A stretch of DNA of 64,000 nt from contig JAQGNE010000070.1 in assembly GCA_028291985.1 (NCBI GenBank), positions 124,001-188,000 of the forward strand, in the 5' to 3' direction. Of the stretch, positions 34,396-43,165 are shown in pieces; position 1 is the first letter of the stretch, and every line of letters starts with the position of its first letter. The translations under genes and the position numbers were made by a program. A model generated the notes under the pieces. The model was not told where the DNA came from. It made no database searches and saw nothing but the letters and a program-made list of their open reading frames with translations. This stretch comes from Polaromonas sp. Lineage in GTDB: Bacteria; Pseudomonadota; Gammaproteobacteria; Burkholderiales; Burkholderiaceae_C.

Positions 34396-35616
34396 ATGGG
34401 CGCTTCAGACATGCATCAGGTGGGCGATGACAGCCTGCCGCAACTGACTGCTGACGAACTGCGCCGATTTTCACGCCATCTGATTCTTCCGGAATTTGGC
34501 CTGACAGCGCAGCGCCGGCTCAAGGCGTCAAGTGTGCTGCTTATCGGGCTTGGCGGGCTGGGAAGTCCGGCGGCCCTGTACCTGGCAGCTGCCGGTGTTG
34601 GGCGGATCGGTCTTGTCGACGCGGATGTGGTCGAGGAGAGCAATCTTCAGCGCCAAATCATTCATGGCCACTCGGTTCTGGGCAAGCTGAAGGCTGAGAG
34701 CGCAGAGACACGGATGCTCGATCTCAACCCGAGCCTCGTCATTGAGCGCCACGATGTGCGGTTCAATCTTGAGAATGCGCTGGAGCTTATCGGCCAGTAT
34801 GACGTCGTCATTGACGGTACCGATAATTTTCCGACTCGCTACCTGGTCAATGACGCCTGCGTCAAGCTGGGCAAGCCGAACGTATTCGGCAGCGTGCTGC
34901 GTTTTGATGGACAGCTCAGCGTGTTTGACGCGCGTTTCGGGCCCTGTTATCGCTGTCTGTTTCCAGAACCACCACCGGCCGAGCTTTCAATGAACTGCTC
35001 TGAAGCAGGGGTGCTGGGCGTCCTTCCTGGCGTCATTGGTTCGCTGCAAGCGACCGAAGCCATCAAGATCCTGAGCGGCGTCGGTACACCTCTTGTTGGC
35101 CGCATGTTGATTTATGACGGCCTGGATATGAGCTTTGACACCATCGACATTCTCAAGTCGGCGGATTGCCCGGCCTGCAGCCTCAAGGGTATGGGCGCAC
35201 CCTTGAAAGAAACCTTGATGGTTTGCGCGGCCCCGGTTGGGCAATCCCTATCGTGCGACGCTTTGCTGCGCCGGTTGAATGAGGCAGACGACCTGCTGGT
35301 GGTCGATGTTCGTAATCCAGTCGAATGGGCGCAAGGGATGATCGGCGGAGCCATCGGCCTGCCGAAGCCAAGACTGGAACAAATGCTGGCCGAGCCTGGC
35401 GCGCGGCCGTTGCCGCAAGGCCAGGACATCGTTGTCGTGTGTCAGTCGGGCATGCGCAGCAGCGCTGTAATCAGAGCGCTGCAGGCGGCGGGCTATGACG
35501 CCAAGCGCCTGTACAACCTTGAGCGCGGAATGGCGGCCTGGACCGGACCCTCCGAGCCACCAGACAGCGCAGATACGGCTTTGCGACAGGACGCCCCTGC
35601 GATTCAACCGCATTGA
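34396..35616 (+). CDS. ThiF/MoeB-like E1 enzyme fused to rhodanese (MoeZ type)
   Basis: Adenylates and sulfurylates the C-terminus of a ubiquitin-like sulfur carrier. 406 residues. The N-terminal domain has the ATP site LIGLGGLGSPAALYLAAAG (about 50-68), DADVVEESNLQRQIIH, DGTDNFPTRYLVND, zinc cysteines PCYRC (about 183-187) and CPAC (about 257-260), and the catalytic region MNCSEAGVLGVLPGVIG. The C-terminal rhodanese domain (about 280-395) has VVDVRNPVEWAQGMI and the active-site loop VVCQSGMRSS with its Cys. Both activities look intact. It starts one base after the carrier gene stop. Confidence 0.92.
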   Translation: MGASDMHQVGDDSLPQLTADELRRFSRHLILPEFGLTAQRRLKASSVLLIGLGGLGSPAALYLAAAGVGRIGLVDADVVEESNLQRQIIHGHSVLGKLKAESAETRMLDLNPSLVIERHDVRFNLENALELIGQYDVVIDGTDNFPTRYLVNDACVKLGKPNVFGSVLRFDGQLSVFDARFGPCYRCLFPEPPPAELSMNCSEAGVLGVLPGVIGSLQATEAIKILSGVGTPLVGRMLIYDGLDMSFDTIDILKSADCPACSLKGMGAPLKETLMVCAAPVGQSLSCDALLRRLNEADDLLVVDVRNPVEWAQGMIGGAIGLPKPRLEQMLAEPGARPLPQGQDIVVVCQSGMRSSAVIRALQAAGYDAKRLYNLERGMAAWTGPSEPPDSADTALRQDAPAIQPH

Positions 35617-35696
35617 CAGGCGCATAAAGGTATCTGAAGCACATTCCTATCCGCGCATCGTTGGCCTGATCAACAACTCCTTTAAAAAATACGCCC

Positions 35697-37280
35697 ATGA
35701 CCCTCCATCAGTCCAGCCCAGCCAGTGACGCCATCGTCAGGCGTATAGCCAGTCTGTCGCCTGCGGGAACCCTATTGACGCCCACGTTTCTTGGGCAACT
35801 TGAAGAAGCAACACGCGAACTCATTGCTCTTTTCAAGGAGCAAGGCAAGCTTGAAGAAAATCCGGCTGCGCTCGCCCTGAATCGAACGGTGGATTTGCAT
35901 CGCGAGGCTGCACAGGCATGCCTGGCCGGAAAACGGGTGCTGTTGACGGGAGGCCTGGGCTGTGTGGGTTCTCGCCTGATTCCCCTGCTGACGGAACTCG
36001 GTGCGGTGCAGATTGTCATCGTGGACATTGCGGTTCCCGACGAGTCCGACAGCGGCCGCCCCAACGCATTTCAAGACGACAAGTTGCCACAGCTTCTGTT
36101 CAAGGTAGATGTGCGGCATGCTGACGCGCTGGGTGAGGTTTTTGCCAGAGTTCGCCCCGACATTGTGTTCCATCTCGCCAGTATTCGTGAGCCAGGACGG
36201 GCCGAGGCAGTGGTGCGTGAGGCCATTGAAACCAATGTTTTCGGCACCCGCAATGTCATCAACGCCTGCCTCCAGCATGGCGTGAAGGACGCAATTTACT
36301 CGTCGACAGGCAAATGCTTTGCTTATCTGTCTGACCATGTCTACACTGGCAGCAAGAAGCTGGCGGAAGCCCAATGGGTCGCGGCAGGCCGGCGCCATCC
36401 GGTGACGCGTTTTCGCTTCACCCGTTTTACCCACATCATGGAAAACGGCGTCATTGCACAAGACATCGCAGATGGCATCGCCAATGGGCTGGTCGGCCTG
36501 CATGGGCCAGACAGAAACTTCAACATTCAGAATCTTCGCCAAGCCTGCCACCTGCTGGTCAATGCCCTGGCGCTTGCTGACCAGACGCCGGCGGATGGCT
36601 TTTGGGCAGCCGTGGACCTGGGCTGGCCGGTCAACACGCTGGAGCTCGCGCTTTACAAGATCTACCGCTCCGAGAAGCCCGTCGCTATTCATTTCCTGGG
36701 CGTTCCCAAAGGATATGACGAGGTGTTTTTCCGCGGCCAGTTTTCATGGAGCGGTGAGACGGAATACCACCCGCTGATCAATGCGCTGGAGGCGCCTGAT
36801 GGTTTTGGAGACAGCACCGGCACGATGGTGGGCGCGCGCGTTCAGCCATTCAGCGAACAAGCGCTTGCCAACGAACTGGATACGCTAGAAAGTGCCCTGG
36901 CAGATACGAGCCTGGATGTCGTGGAGGTAAAAAGCGCACTGAATGCAGCCGGCTTGGGCATGGCGCGCGCGATGTTCGCCAAGGCCGACCTGTCGCGCCT
37001 AATCGACATCCTGTGGTGGGGCGCGGCTCCTCCCTGGGCTGGTAAAAACGCTGTGGAAGCGGCGCGATTCCAGAAGGTCATCGATCTGCTTGCGGACAAC
37101 ATCACAGACCGCCTCAAGCGGGATTCAAGCACGCTGGATGACCAAACGCGGCAGATGCTGCTTGACGTGGCTGAAACCCTGGCCCAGGTCGAAGCACTGA
37201 GTGGTCGCGCCGAGCGAATCCGGAATCTTGTGGAACCTGTTTCCGAGCCACAGGTAGCGTTGACAGCTGCCCACCAGTGA
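35697..37280 (+). CDS. NAD-dependent epimerase/dehydratase-like protein with long extra termini
   Basis: Extended short-chain dehydrogenase of 527 residues, much longer than the usual 300-350. An N-terminal helical part (about 1-75) precedes the Rossmann motif LLTGGLGCVGSRLIP (about 82-96). VFHLASIREPGRAEAVVREA, ETNVFGTRNVINACL, YSSTGKCFAY and the catalytic pair YTGSK (about 216-220) follow. The last 130 residues are helical and of no family I know (DILWWGAAPPWAGKNAVEAA and DVAETLAQVEALSGRAERIR). It lies 80 bases after the E1-rhodanese gene on the same strand. I infer a sugar-nucleotide or similar substrate, possibly one that receives sulfur. Confidence 0.75.
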   Translation: MTLHQSSPASDAIVRRIASLSPAGTLLTPTFLGQLEEATRELIALFKEQGKLEENPAALALNRTVDLHREAAQACLAGKRVLLTGGLGCVGSRLIPLLTELGAVQIVIVDIAVPDESDSGRPNAFQDDKLPQLLFKVDVRHADALGEVFARVRPDIVFHLASIREPGRAEAVVREAIETNVFGTRNVINACLQHGVKDAIYSSTGKCFAYLSDHVYTGSKKLAEAQWVAAGRRHPVTRFRFTRFTHIMENGVIAQDIADGIANGLVGLHGPDRNFNIQNLRQACHLLVNALALADQTPADGFWAAVDLGWPVNTLELALYKIYRSEKPVAIHFLGVPKGYDEVFFRGQFSWSGETEYHPLINALEAPDGFGDSTGTMVGARVQPFSEQALANELDTLESALADTSLDVVEVKSALNAAGLGMARAMFAKADLSRLIDILWWGAAPPWAGKNAVEAARFQKVIDLLADNITDRLKRDSSTLDDQTRQMLLDVAETLAQVEALSGRAERIRNLVEPVSEPQVALTAAHQ

Positions 37281-37303
37281 CCGTTTAGCAGTTAACGGAC
37301 AAG

Positions 37304-37338
37304 GACGGGCATTGGCCTTTGCAAGACCAATGCCTGTC
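37304..37338. terminator. Hairpin between the convergent epimerase-like gene and glmM
   Basis: GACGGGCATTGG (37304-37315) pairs with CCAATGCCTGTC (37327-37338) with one G-T pair. Short T-tracts only, so it is a modest terminator candidate for either gene. Confidence 0.55.
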
Positions 37339-37339
37339 T

Positions 37340-38668
37340 TCACCGCACGGTGTCAGCAATCCGTTCGGCCAAGGTTTCGGCGTGACGGGCATCAACGGCT
37401 TCTACCATTACCCTTAGCAACGGTTCGGTTCCACTGGCTCTGATCAACACCCGGCCGGTCTTCCCTAGCTCTGCCTCGGCCGCCTGGGTCTCATGCGCCA
37501 GCTGCGGGTTGTTCTTCCAGTCCTGCCCGGGCTTTAAACGGATGTTGACAAGGGTCTGGGGAAAGAGCACCACGTCTGCCAGCAACTGGCTCAGCGTTTT
37601 TCCACTGCGAACGCATGCCTGCAAGACCTGCAATGCACTGATGAGGCCATCTCCGGTTGTGTGTTTATCAAGCGCCAGCAGGTGGCCGGAACCTTCACCG
37701 CCAAGCAGCCAGCCGCGTTTTTCAAGTTCTTCGAGCACATACCGGTCACCCACCCGGGCTCGCACGAACTCGACGCCCTTTGCCTTCAAGGCGACCTCGA
37801 CCGCCATATTGGTCATCAACGTACCAACGGTGCCCGGCACCGGCTCACCACGCGCCAGCCGCTCATTGACCATGAGGAACAGCACCTCGTCGCCATTGAA
37901 CAGCCGGCCGTCTGCATCCACCAGCTGCAAGCGGTCAGCGTCGCCGTCGAGTGCCACGCCGTAGTGCGCTTTGTGCAGCTTGACAGCTTCAATCAGCGCT
38001 TCAGGATGGGTAGCACCCACGCCGCTGTTGATATTCATGCCGTCTGGCGAGCATCCGATGGCGATGACCTCTGCACCCAGCTCATGAAACACTTTGGGCG
38101 CAATCTGGTACGCCGCTCCATGGGCGCCATCGACCACAATTTTCAGGCCCTTCAAGGTCAGGTCGTTGGCGAACGTGCTTTTGCAAAACTCGATATAGCG
38201 CCCCGCCGCGTCATCGAGCCGGCGCGCTTTTCCCAGCGAAGCCGACTCGGCCCAGGCTGGCGCCTGTTCAAGGGCCGCTTCCACCATCAACTCCCAGCTG
38301 TCGCCCAGCTTGGTGCCCTGGGCACTGAAAAACTTGATGCCGTTATCGGCATACGCGTTATGGCTGGCACTGATGACCACACCCAGGCTCGCACGTTGCG
38401 CGCGCGTCAAGTAGGCAACGCCAGGTGTTGGCAAGGGCCCCAGCAACACGACGTCCACGCCAGCAGAGTTGAAGCCGGACTCCAGCGCACTTTCAAGCAT
38501 ATAGCCTGAGATGCGGGTGTCCTTGCCGATGAGAACGGTCGGGCGGGATTCGCCTTGTTTCAGCACCCGCCCGACGGCATGCGCCAGCCGAAGCACGAAG
38601 TCGGGAGTGATGGGTGCCTGGCCTACCGTACCTCGGATGCCGTCGGTGCCAAAGTACTTCTGTGTCAT
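37340..38668 (-). CDS. glmM: Phosphoglucosamine mutase
   Basis: Turns glucosamine-6-phosphate into glucosamine-1-phosphate for peptidoglycan and LPS. 442 residues from the ATG at 38668 ([16 protein letters not shown]). The phosphoserine loop [18 protein letters not shown] (Ser about 101), metal loop [13 protein letters not shown], sugar loop [12 protein letters not shown] and phosphate loop [15 protein letters not shown] are intact. It is the last gene of the conserved ftsH-folP-glmM order. Confidence 0.97.
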   Translation of the reverse strand: MTQKYFGTDGIRGTVGQAPITPDFVLRLAHAVGRVLKQGESRPTVLIGKDTRISGYMLESALESGFNSAGVDVVLLGPLPTPGVAYLTRAQRASLGVVISASHNAYADNGIKFFSAQGTKLGDSWELMVEAALEQAPAWAESASLGKARRLDDAAGRYIEFCKSTFANDLTLKGLKIVVDGAHGAAYQIAPKVFHELGAEVIAIGCSPDGMNINSGVGATHPEALIEAVKLHKAHYGVALDGDADRLQLVDADGRLFNGDEVLFLMVNERLARGEPVPGTVGTLMTNMAVEVALKAKGVEFVRARVGDRYVLEELEKRGWLLGGEGSGHLLALDKHTTGDGLISALQVLQACVRSGKTLSQLLADVVLFPQTLVNIRLKPGQDWKNNPQLAHETQAAEAELGKTGRVLIRASGTEPLLRVMVEAVDARHAETLAERIADTVR

Positions 38669-38752
38669 GCGGTCCTTCAAATTGCGATCAGGTTGCATTG
38701 TTGTATGTCTACAAAATAGATGCCTCACATTTTAGTGAGGGTCGTTACGGCA

Positions 38753-39628
38753 TCAGCGTGCCGCGGACCACACCTTGAGAGCCTGCACAGTGTGGCGCAC
38801 GTCATGCACTCGCACAATTCTGGCACCCCGCTCTACCGCCAGCAACGCAGCTGCCAGGCTGGGCGCTAGCCGGTCGGCAATGTTCATCTGCGCAGCACCA
38901 TCCGGCAACGCACTGGCGACAGCCGCCAGCGAAGACTTTCGCGACCACCCCGCCAGCAAGGGATAACCGCAAGCGAGTAGTTCGTTCTGCCGCGCCAGCA
39001 GTGAAAAATTCTGTGCAACCGTCTTGCCGAAACCGATACCGGGATCGAGCACGATACGGCGCGCATCAACGCCCAGGCCTTCCAGCGCGCCCGCCTGATC
39101 GATCAGAAAGGTTTTGACCGACGCCAGCACATCGCCATCGGGAGGCGATACCTGCATCGTCAGCGGCTCCTTGTGCATATGCATCAGGCACACACCGCAG
39201 CTGGCGTGCCTGGCGACGATGTGCCGGGCGCCCGGCTGGCGCAGGGACCAGATGTCATTGATGATGTCGGCGCCAAGGTCTAGAGCAGCCTGCATCACCT
39301 GCGGTTTGTAGGTATCGACTGATATTGGCACACCCAGTTGAACCGCATGCCGTACCACCGGCAACACACGCACCAGCTCTTCATCAAGCGCCAGCGGAAT
39401 GGCACCGGGGCGTGTGGATTCGCCCCCGATGTCCAGGATATCGGCACCTTCCCGGAGCAACTGGTCGCAATGGTCGAGAACGGCCTTGAGGCCAGCAGAA
39501 GTACCCACTTGGCGGCCCCCATCCGAGAACGAGTCGGGTGTGGCATTCACAATGCCCATCACGCGTGGCGAAGCAAGATCAATGGCAAATCGCGAGGTTT
39601 GCCAGATGGCATGATAGTCAGGATGCAT
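38753..39628 (-). CDS. folP: Dihydropteroate synthase
   Basis: Folate biosynthesis enzyme and sulfonamide target. 291 residues from the ATG at 39628. Signatures are RVMGIVNATPDSFSDGGR (pterin/phosphate site), ADILDIGGESTRPGA, DIINDIWSLR, CLMHMHKEP and LDPGIGFGKTVAQNFSLL, and the C-terminal RVHDVRHTVQAL. It lies between ftsH, from which an intrinsic terminator separates it, and glmM. Confidence 0.97.
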   Translation of the reverse strand: MHPDYHAIWQTSRFAIDLASPRVMGIVNATPDSFSDGGRQVGTSAGLKAVLDHCDQLLREGADILDIGGESTRPGAIPLALDEELVRVLPVVRHAVQLGVPISVDTYKPQVMQAALDLGADIINDIWSLRQPGARHIVARHASCGVCLMHMHKEPLTMQVSPPDGDVLASVKTFLIDQAGALEGLGVDARRIVLDPGIGFGKTVAQNFSLLARQNELLACGYPLLAGWSRKSSLAAVASALPDGAAQMNIADRLAPSLAAALLAVERGARIVRVHDVRHTVQALKVWSAAR

Positions 39629-39649
39629 GAACGGTAACAATAGACGGCA

Positions 39650-39676
39650 AGAAAAAACCCGGTGTGAACCGGGTTT
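39650..39676 (-). terminator. Intrinsic terminator downstream of ftsH
   Basis: Read on the minus strand: AAACCCGG, loop TTCACA, CCGGGTTT, with the T-run continuing to 39652. It lies between the ftsH stop (39701) and the folP start (39628), so folP probably depends on read-through or its own promoter. Confidence 0.85.
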
Positions 39677-39700
39677 GATGATGGTTGCGATACCTGGTTA

Positions 39701-41623
39701 TCAGGCTGCGGTGGGTGCTGGTTCGGTAGCCACCGCAGGTGTACCACCGGTAGGGCCGCTGCCACCGCCCACTGATGGGTTACGCGGCGTCCAGTCTTTT
39801 GGCGGCCGCGGATCACGGCCGGCCATGATGTCATCGATCTGCTCGATATCGATGGTTTCCCATTCCAGCAAAGCCTTGGCCATGGCGTGAATCTTGTCCT
39901 GGTTGCCTTCGATCAGGTTGCGGGCCAGCGCATACTGCTGGTCAATGATCCGGCGCACTTCGCCATCGACTTTTTGCAGCGTTGATTCACTCATGTTGTT
40001 GGTCTTGGTGACTGACCGCCCCAGGAAAACCTCGCCCTCGTTTTCAGCGTAGACCATGGGCCCCAGCGCCTCGGTCATACCGTAGCGGGTCACCATGTCA
40101 CGGGCCAGGGAAGTGGCACGCTCGAAGTCGTTGCTGGCGCCAGTGGTCATCTGGTTCATGAAGACTTCTTCAGCGATACGTCCGCCAAACAGCATGCTGA
40201 TCTGGCTGAGCATGTATTCACGGTCGTAGCTGTATCGATCCTGCGCCGGCAAGCTCATCGTCACACCTAGCGCACGGCCGCGAGGAATGATGGTGACCTT
40301 GTGCACCGGGTCGCACTTGGGCAGCATCTTGCCCAGTAATGCGTGGCCCGACTCGTGGTAGGCGGTATTACGGCGCTCTTCCTCGGGCATCACCATGCTC
40401 TTGCGCTCGGGGCCCATCAATATCTTGTCCTTGGCTTTCTCGAAATCCTGCATTTCAACAGTACGGGCGCTACGACGCGCAGCCATAAGCGCAGCCTCGT
40501 TGCACAGGTTTGCCAGGTCTGCCCCCGACATGCCTGGCGTACCACGAGCGATCACGCTCGGGCTGACATCCTGGCCCAGCGGCACCTTGCGCATATGCAC
40601 GTTCAGAATCTGCTCTCGGCCGCGAATATCAGGAAGCGTCACATACACCTGCCGGTCAAAACGTCCCGGACGGAGCAATGCTGCGTCCAGAATGTCGGGC
40701 CGGTTGGTAGCCGCAACCACGATCACGCCAACATTGGTCTCAAAACCGTCCATTTCGACCAGCATCTGGTTGAGTGTCTGCTCCCGCTCGTCATTTCCGC
40801 CGCCGAGGCCGGCACCGCGCTGGCGTCCTACGGCATCGATCTCGTCGATGAAGATGATGCAAGGTGCGTTTTTCTTGGCGTTGTCGAACATGTCGCGAAC
40901 GCGCGAAGCGCCAACGCCGACAAACATTTCCACAAAGTCAGAGCCGGAAATCGAGAAGAAAGGTACCTTGGCTTCACCTGCAATACTTTTTGCGAGCAGG
41001 GTCTTGCCGGTGCCCGGAGGGCCAACCAGCAACAGCCCACGCGGAATGCGCCCGCCGAGCTTCTGGAATTTCTGCGGGTCTTTCAGAAAGTCCACGACTT
41101 CCTTGACCTCTTCCTTGGCTTCGTCGCAGCCTGCCACGTCCGCAAACGTCACGGGGTTTGTGGATTCATCAAGCAGACGCGCCTTGGATTTTCCGAAACT
41201 GAAGGCACCACCCTTTCCCCCGCCCTGCATTTGGCGCATGAAGTAGACCCACACACCGATCAGCAACAACATCGGGCCCCAGCTGACCAGCAAGGTCATC
41301 AAAAGCGAGCCTTCTTCGCGCGGCTTGACATCAAACTTGACATCGTTGGCAATCAGGTCGCCGACCAGCCCGCGATCCAGGTAGGTGGCGGTGGTCCGGA
41401 TCTTTCGGTCGTCATTGGTAACAGCGGCAATCTCGGTGCCACCCTGGCCCTCTGCAATGGTTGCCGTCTTGATACGTCTGCCGCGAACTTCCTCCAGGAA
41501 GTCGGAATAGCCCATGTAGTTGGACCCGGCGCCGCCTCGCGTGTCAAATTGCTTGAACACGGTGAAAAGCACCATGGCTATGACCAGCCAGACTGCAATT
41601 TTTGAAAACCACTGATTATTCAA
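39701..41623 (-). CDS. ftsH: ATP-dependent zinc metalloprotease FtsH
   Basis: Membrane-bound AAA protease for quality control and LpxC or sigma-32 turnover. The start is taken as the TTG at 41623, giving [17 protein letters not shown] and 640 residues, the normal form; an ATG at 41665 would add 14 residues not typical of the family. Two N-terminal helices (about 7-22 and 103-121), Walker [14 protein letters not shown] (about 196-208), Walker [16 protein letters not shown], pore loop [14 protein letters not shown], second region of homology [20 protein letters not shown], and zinc site HESGH (about 421) are intact. It follows rlmE after 134 bases. Confidence 0.97.
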   Translation of the reverse strand: MNNQWFSKIAVWLVIAMVLFTVFKQFDTRGGAGSNYMGYSDFLEEVRGRRIKTATIAEGQGGTEIAAVTNDDRKIRTTATYLDRGLVGDLIANDVKFDVKPREEGSLLMTLLVSWGPMLLLIGVWVYFMRQMQGGGKGGAFSFGKSKARLLDESTNPVTFADVAGCDEAKEEVKEVVDFLKDPQKFQKLGGRIPRGLLLVGPPGTGKTLLAKSIAGEAKVPFFSISGSDFVEMFVGVGASRVRDMFDNAKKNAPCIIFIDEIDAVGRQRGAGLGGGNDEREQTLNQMLVEMDGFETNVGVIVVAATNRPDILDAALLRPGRFDRQVYVTLPDIRGREQILNVHMRKVPLGQDVSPSVIARGTPGMSGADLANLCNEAALMAARRSARTVEMQDFEKAKDKILMGPERKSMVMPEEERRNTAYHESGHALLGKMLPKCDPVHKVTIIPRGRALGVTMSLPAQDRYSYDREYMLSQISMLFGGRIAEEVFMNQMTTGASNDFERATSLARDMVTRYGMTEALGPMVYAENEGEVFLGRSVTKTNNMSESTLQKVDGEVRRIIDQQYALARNLIEGNQDKIHAMAKALLEWETIDIEQIDDIMAGRDPRPPKDWTPRNPSVGGGSGPTGGTPAVATEPAPTAA

Positions 41624-41757
41624 GGAGGACTCCGATGTAAAAACCCAATGTTGCTGGGATGGCACATGCGCCTGATTTTAGGCCTTTCAAGGGGCCAAAC
41701 CCGACAACGCCAGCCTTACGCCCCTTGATGGGAAGCGGTTTTAGACAGTTTCAGCCC

Positions 41758-42516
41758 TTAATCTGGATCTGAATCGCGCTTTGCGGAAGCGCCGCCCGTC
41801 AATTTGAGACCAGTGCCCACCAGAAAAGTTTCAGACGAACCAGGCCGGGAGGCTTTCGGCTTGAACCGTTTCACAAGCTTGAAGGTGTCCTTGAACAGCT
41901 TGACCATGGGGTCGTATGCGCCACCGTGAAACAGCTTCACCACCAATGATCCGTCACGCTTGAGGTGCTGGCACGCAAAGTCCACGGCCAGTTCTACCAG
42001 GTCGCTGATGCGCGCAGCGTCTGCCGATTCAATGCCCGACAGGTTCGGCGCCATGTCGGAGACGACCACATCAACCTGCTTTCCGTCCGGCCCGGCTGCA
42101 AGCGTTTCTTCAAGCAACGCCAAAACCTCAGCCTCCCGAAAGTCGCCCTGGATGAAAACCACGCCTTCAATCGGCTCCATGGGCAGCATGTCCAGCGCCA
42201 CGATCCTTCCATTCAGTTCGCCCGCTGCAGCACCTGTGGGTGACATCTTGCGCCGTGCGTACTGGCTCCAGGCGCCCGGCGTGCTTCCCAGATCAACCAC
42301 AAGATAACCCGGACGGATCAGCCCCAGGCTCTCATCAATTTCCTTCAGCTTGTACGCCGCCCGCGCCCGATAGCCTTCTTTTTTGGCCAGCTTGACATAG
42401 GTGTCGTTGATATGGTCGTGCAGCCACGCCTTGTTGACCTTGCCGCCGGTTTTGGAAACGGCCTTGAGAACAGTCTTGCTTACAGGCTTGGCGGCAGGCT
42501 TCGTATTTGCTTTCAT
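41758..42516 (-). CDS. rlmE: 23S rRNA 2'-O-ribose U2552 methyltransferase
   Basis: FtsJ/RrmJ methyltransferase of the ribosomal A-loop, 252 residues from the ATG at 42516; the frame is open far upstream into yhbY antisense. It has a longer Lys-rich N-terminus ([20 protein letters not shown]) than E. coli RlmE. The core shows SRARAAYKL-like [13 protein letters not shown], the SAM site [25 protein letters not shown] and [12 protein letters not shown]. It is divergent from yhbY with a 54-base gap holding both start signals. Confidence 0.95.
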   Translation of the reverse strand: MKANTKPAAKPVSKTVLKAVSKTGGKVNKAWLHDHINDTYVKLAKKEGYRARAAYKLKEIDESLGLIRPGYLVVDLGSTPGAWSQYARRKMSPTGAAAGELNGRIVALDMLPMEPIEGVVFIQGDFREAEVLALLEETLAAGPDGKQVDVVVSDMAPNLSGIESADAARISDLVELAVDFACQHLKRDGSLVVKLFHGGAYDPMVKLFKDTFKLVKRFKPKASRPGSSETFLVGTGLKLTGGASAKRDSDPD

Positions 42517-42570
42517 GGGGCCGATTGTCACCGGGCAGGAAAGCCAGCCAACTCCAACGATAATTGCCCC

Positions 42571-43044
42571 ATGGCTCATATACAACTCACACCTGCCCAG
42601 CGAAAAGGCCATCGCGCCGAGGCGCACCACCTGAACGCCGTCGTCATGATCGGCTCGGACGGCCTGACGGACGCTGTCAAAAAAGAAACCAATGCCGCCC
42701 TTGACGCGCACGGGCTGATCAAGGTGCGCGTCCAGTCGGACGACCGTGCCAGCCGGGAAGCGATTTTTCAGACGCTGGCCGATGAACTGAACGCAGCGCC
42801 AATCCAGCATATTGGCAAGCTGCTGGTGCTGTGGCGGCCCATGCCGGAGAAGGAAAAAAAGGTTAACGAAGACCGTATGCCGGGTCCGCGCGATGTGAAA
42901 GTGCTCAAAAACAGCGCACGTTATGGCCAGCGGCCAGAGGTCAAGACCCTTCGCGTGCTGGGCAATCAGCGCCTGACACCTGGCGGCACCGTCAAGCGCG
43001 CCAAACCCAAGCAGCGCAGCATCAAGAAAAGATCACAGGATTGA
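42571..43044 (+). CDS. yhbY: CRM-domain RNA-binding protein YhbY
   Basis: Ribosome-assembly-associated RNA-binding protein. 157 residues from the ATG at 42571; the CRM domain (about 1-97) has [31 protein letters not shown] and [21 protein letters not shown] basic C-terminal tail ([18 protein letters not shown]) extends beyond the 97-residue E. coli form and probably adds RNA contacts. It is divergent to rlmE-ftsH, as in many proteobacteria. Confidence 0.93.
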   Translation: MAHIQLTPAQRKGHRAEAHHLNAVVMIGSDGLTDAVKKETNAALDAHGLIKVRVQSDDRASREAIFQTLADELNAAPIQHIGKLLVLWRPMPEKEKKVNEDRMPGPRDVKVLKNSARYGQRPEVKTLRVLGNQRLTPGGTVKRAKPKQRSIKKRSQD

Positions 43045-43165
43045 GTGCCAGGCGGTTCGCCGCCCGGTGCCACGCATGCTGGCTTGCTGGGTGTCCACGG
43101 CACGAACAAAGAGCAAATTCGCCGCAGCTCTTTATTTCCGACCCTGTAGACCAAAGGTAGATGCC

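Noticed and set aside
40343-41605. Long open frames antisense to ftsH
   Set aside because: ftsH motifs are intact on the minus strand; the antisense peptides resemble nothing.
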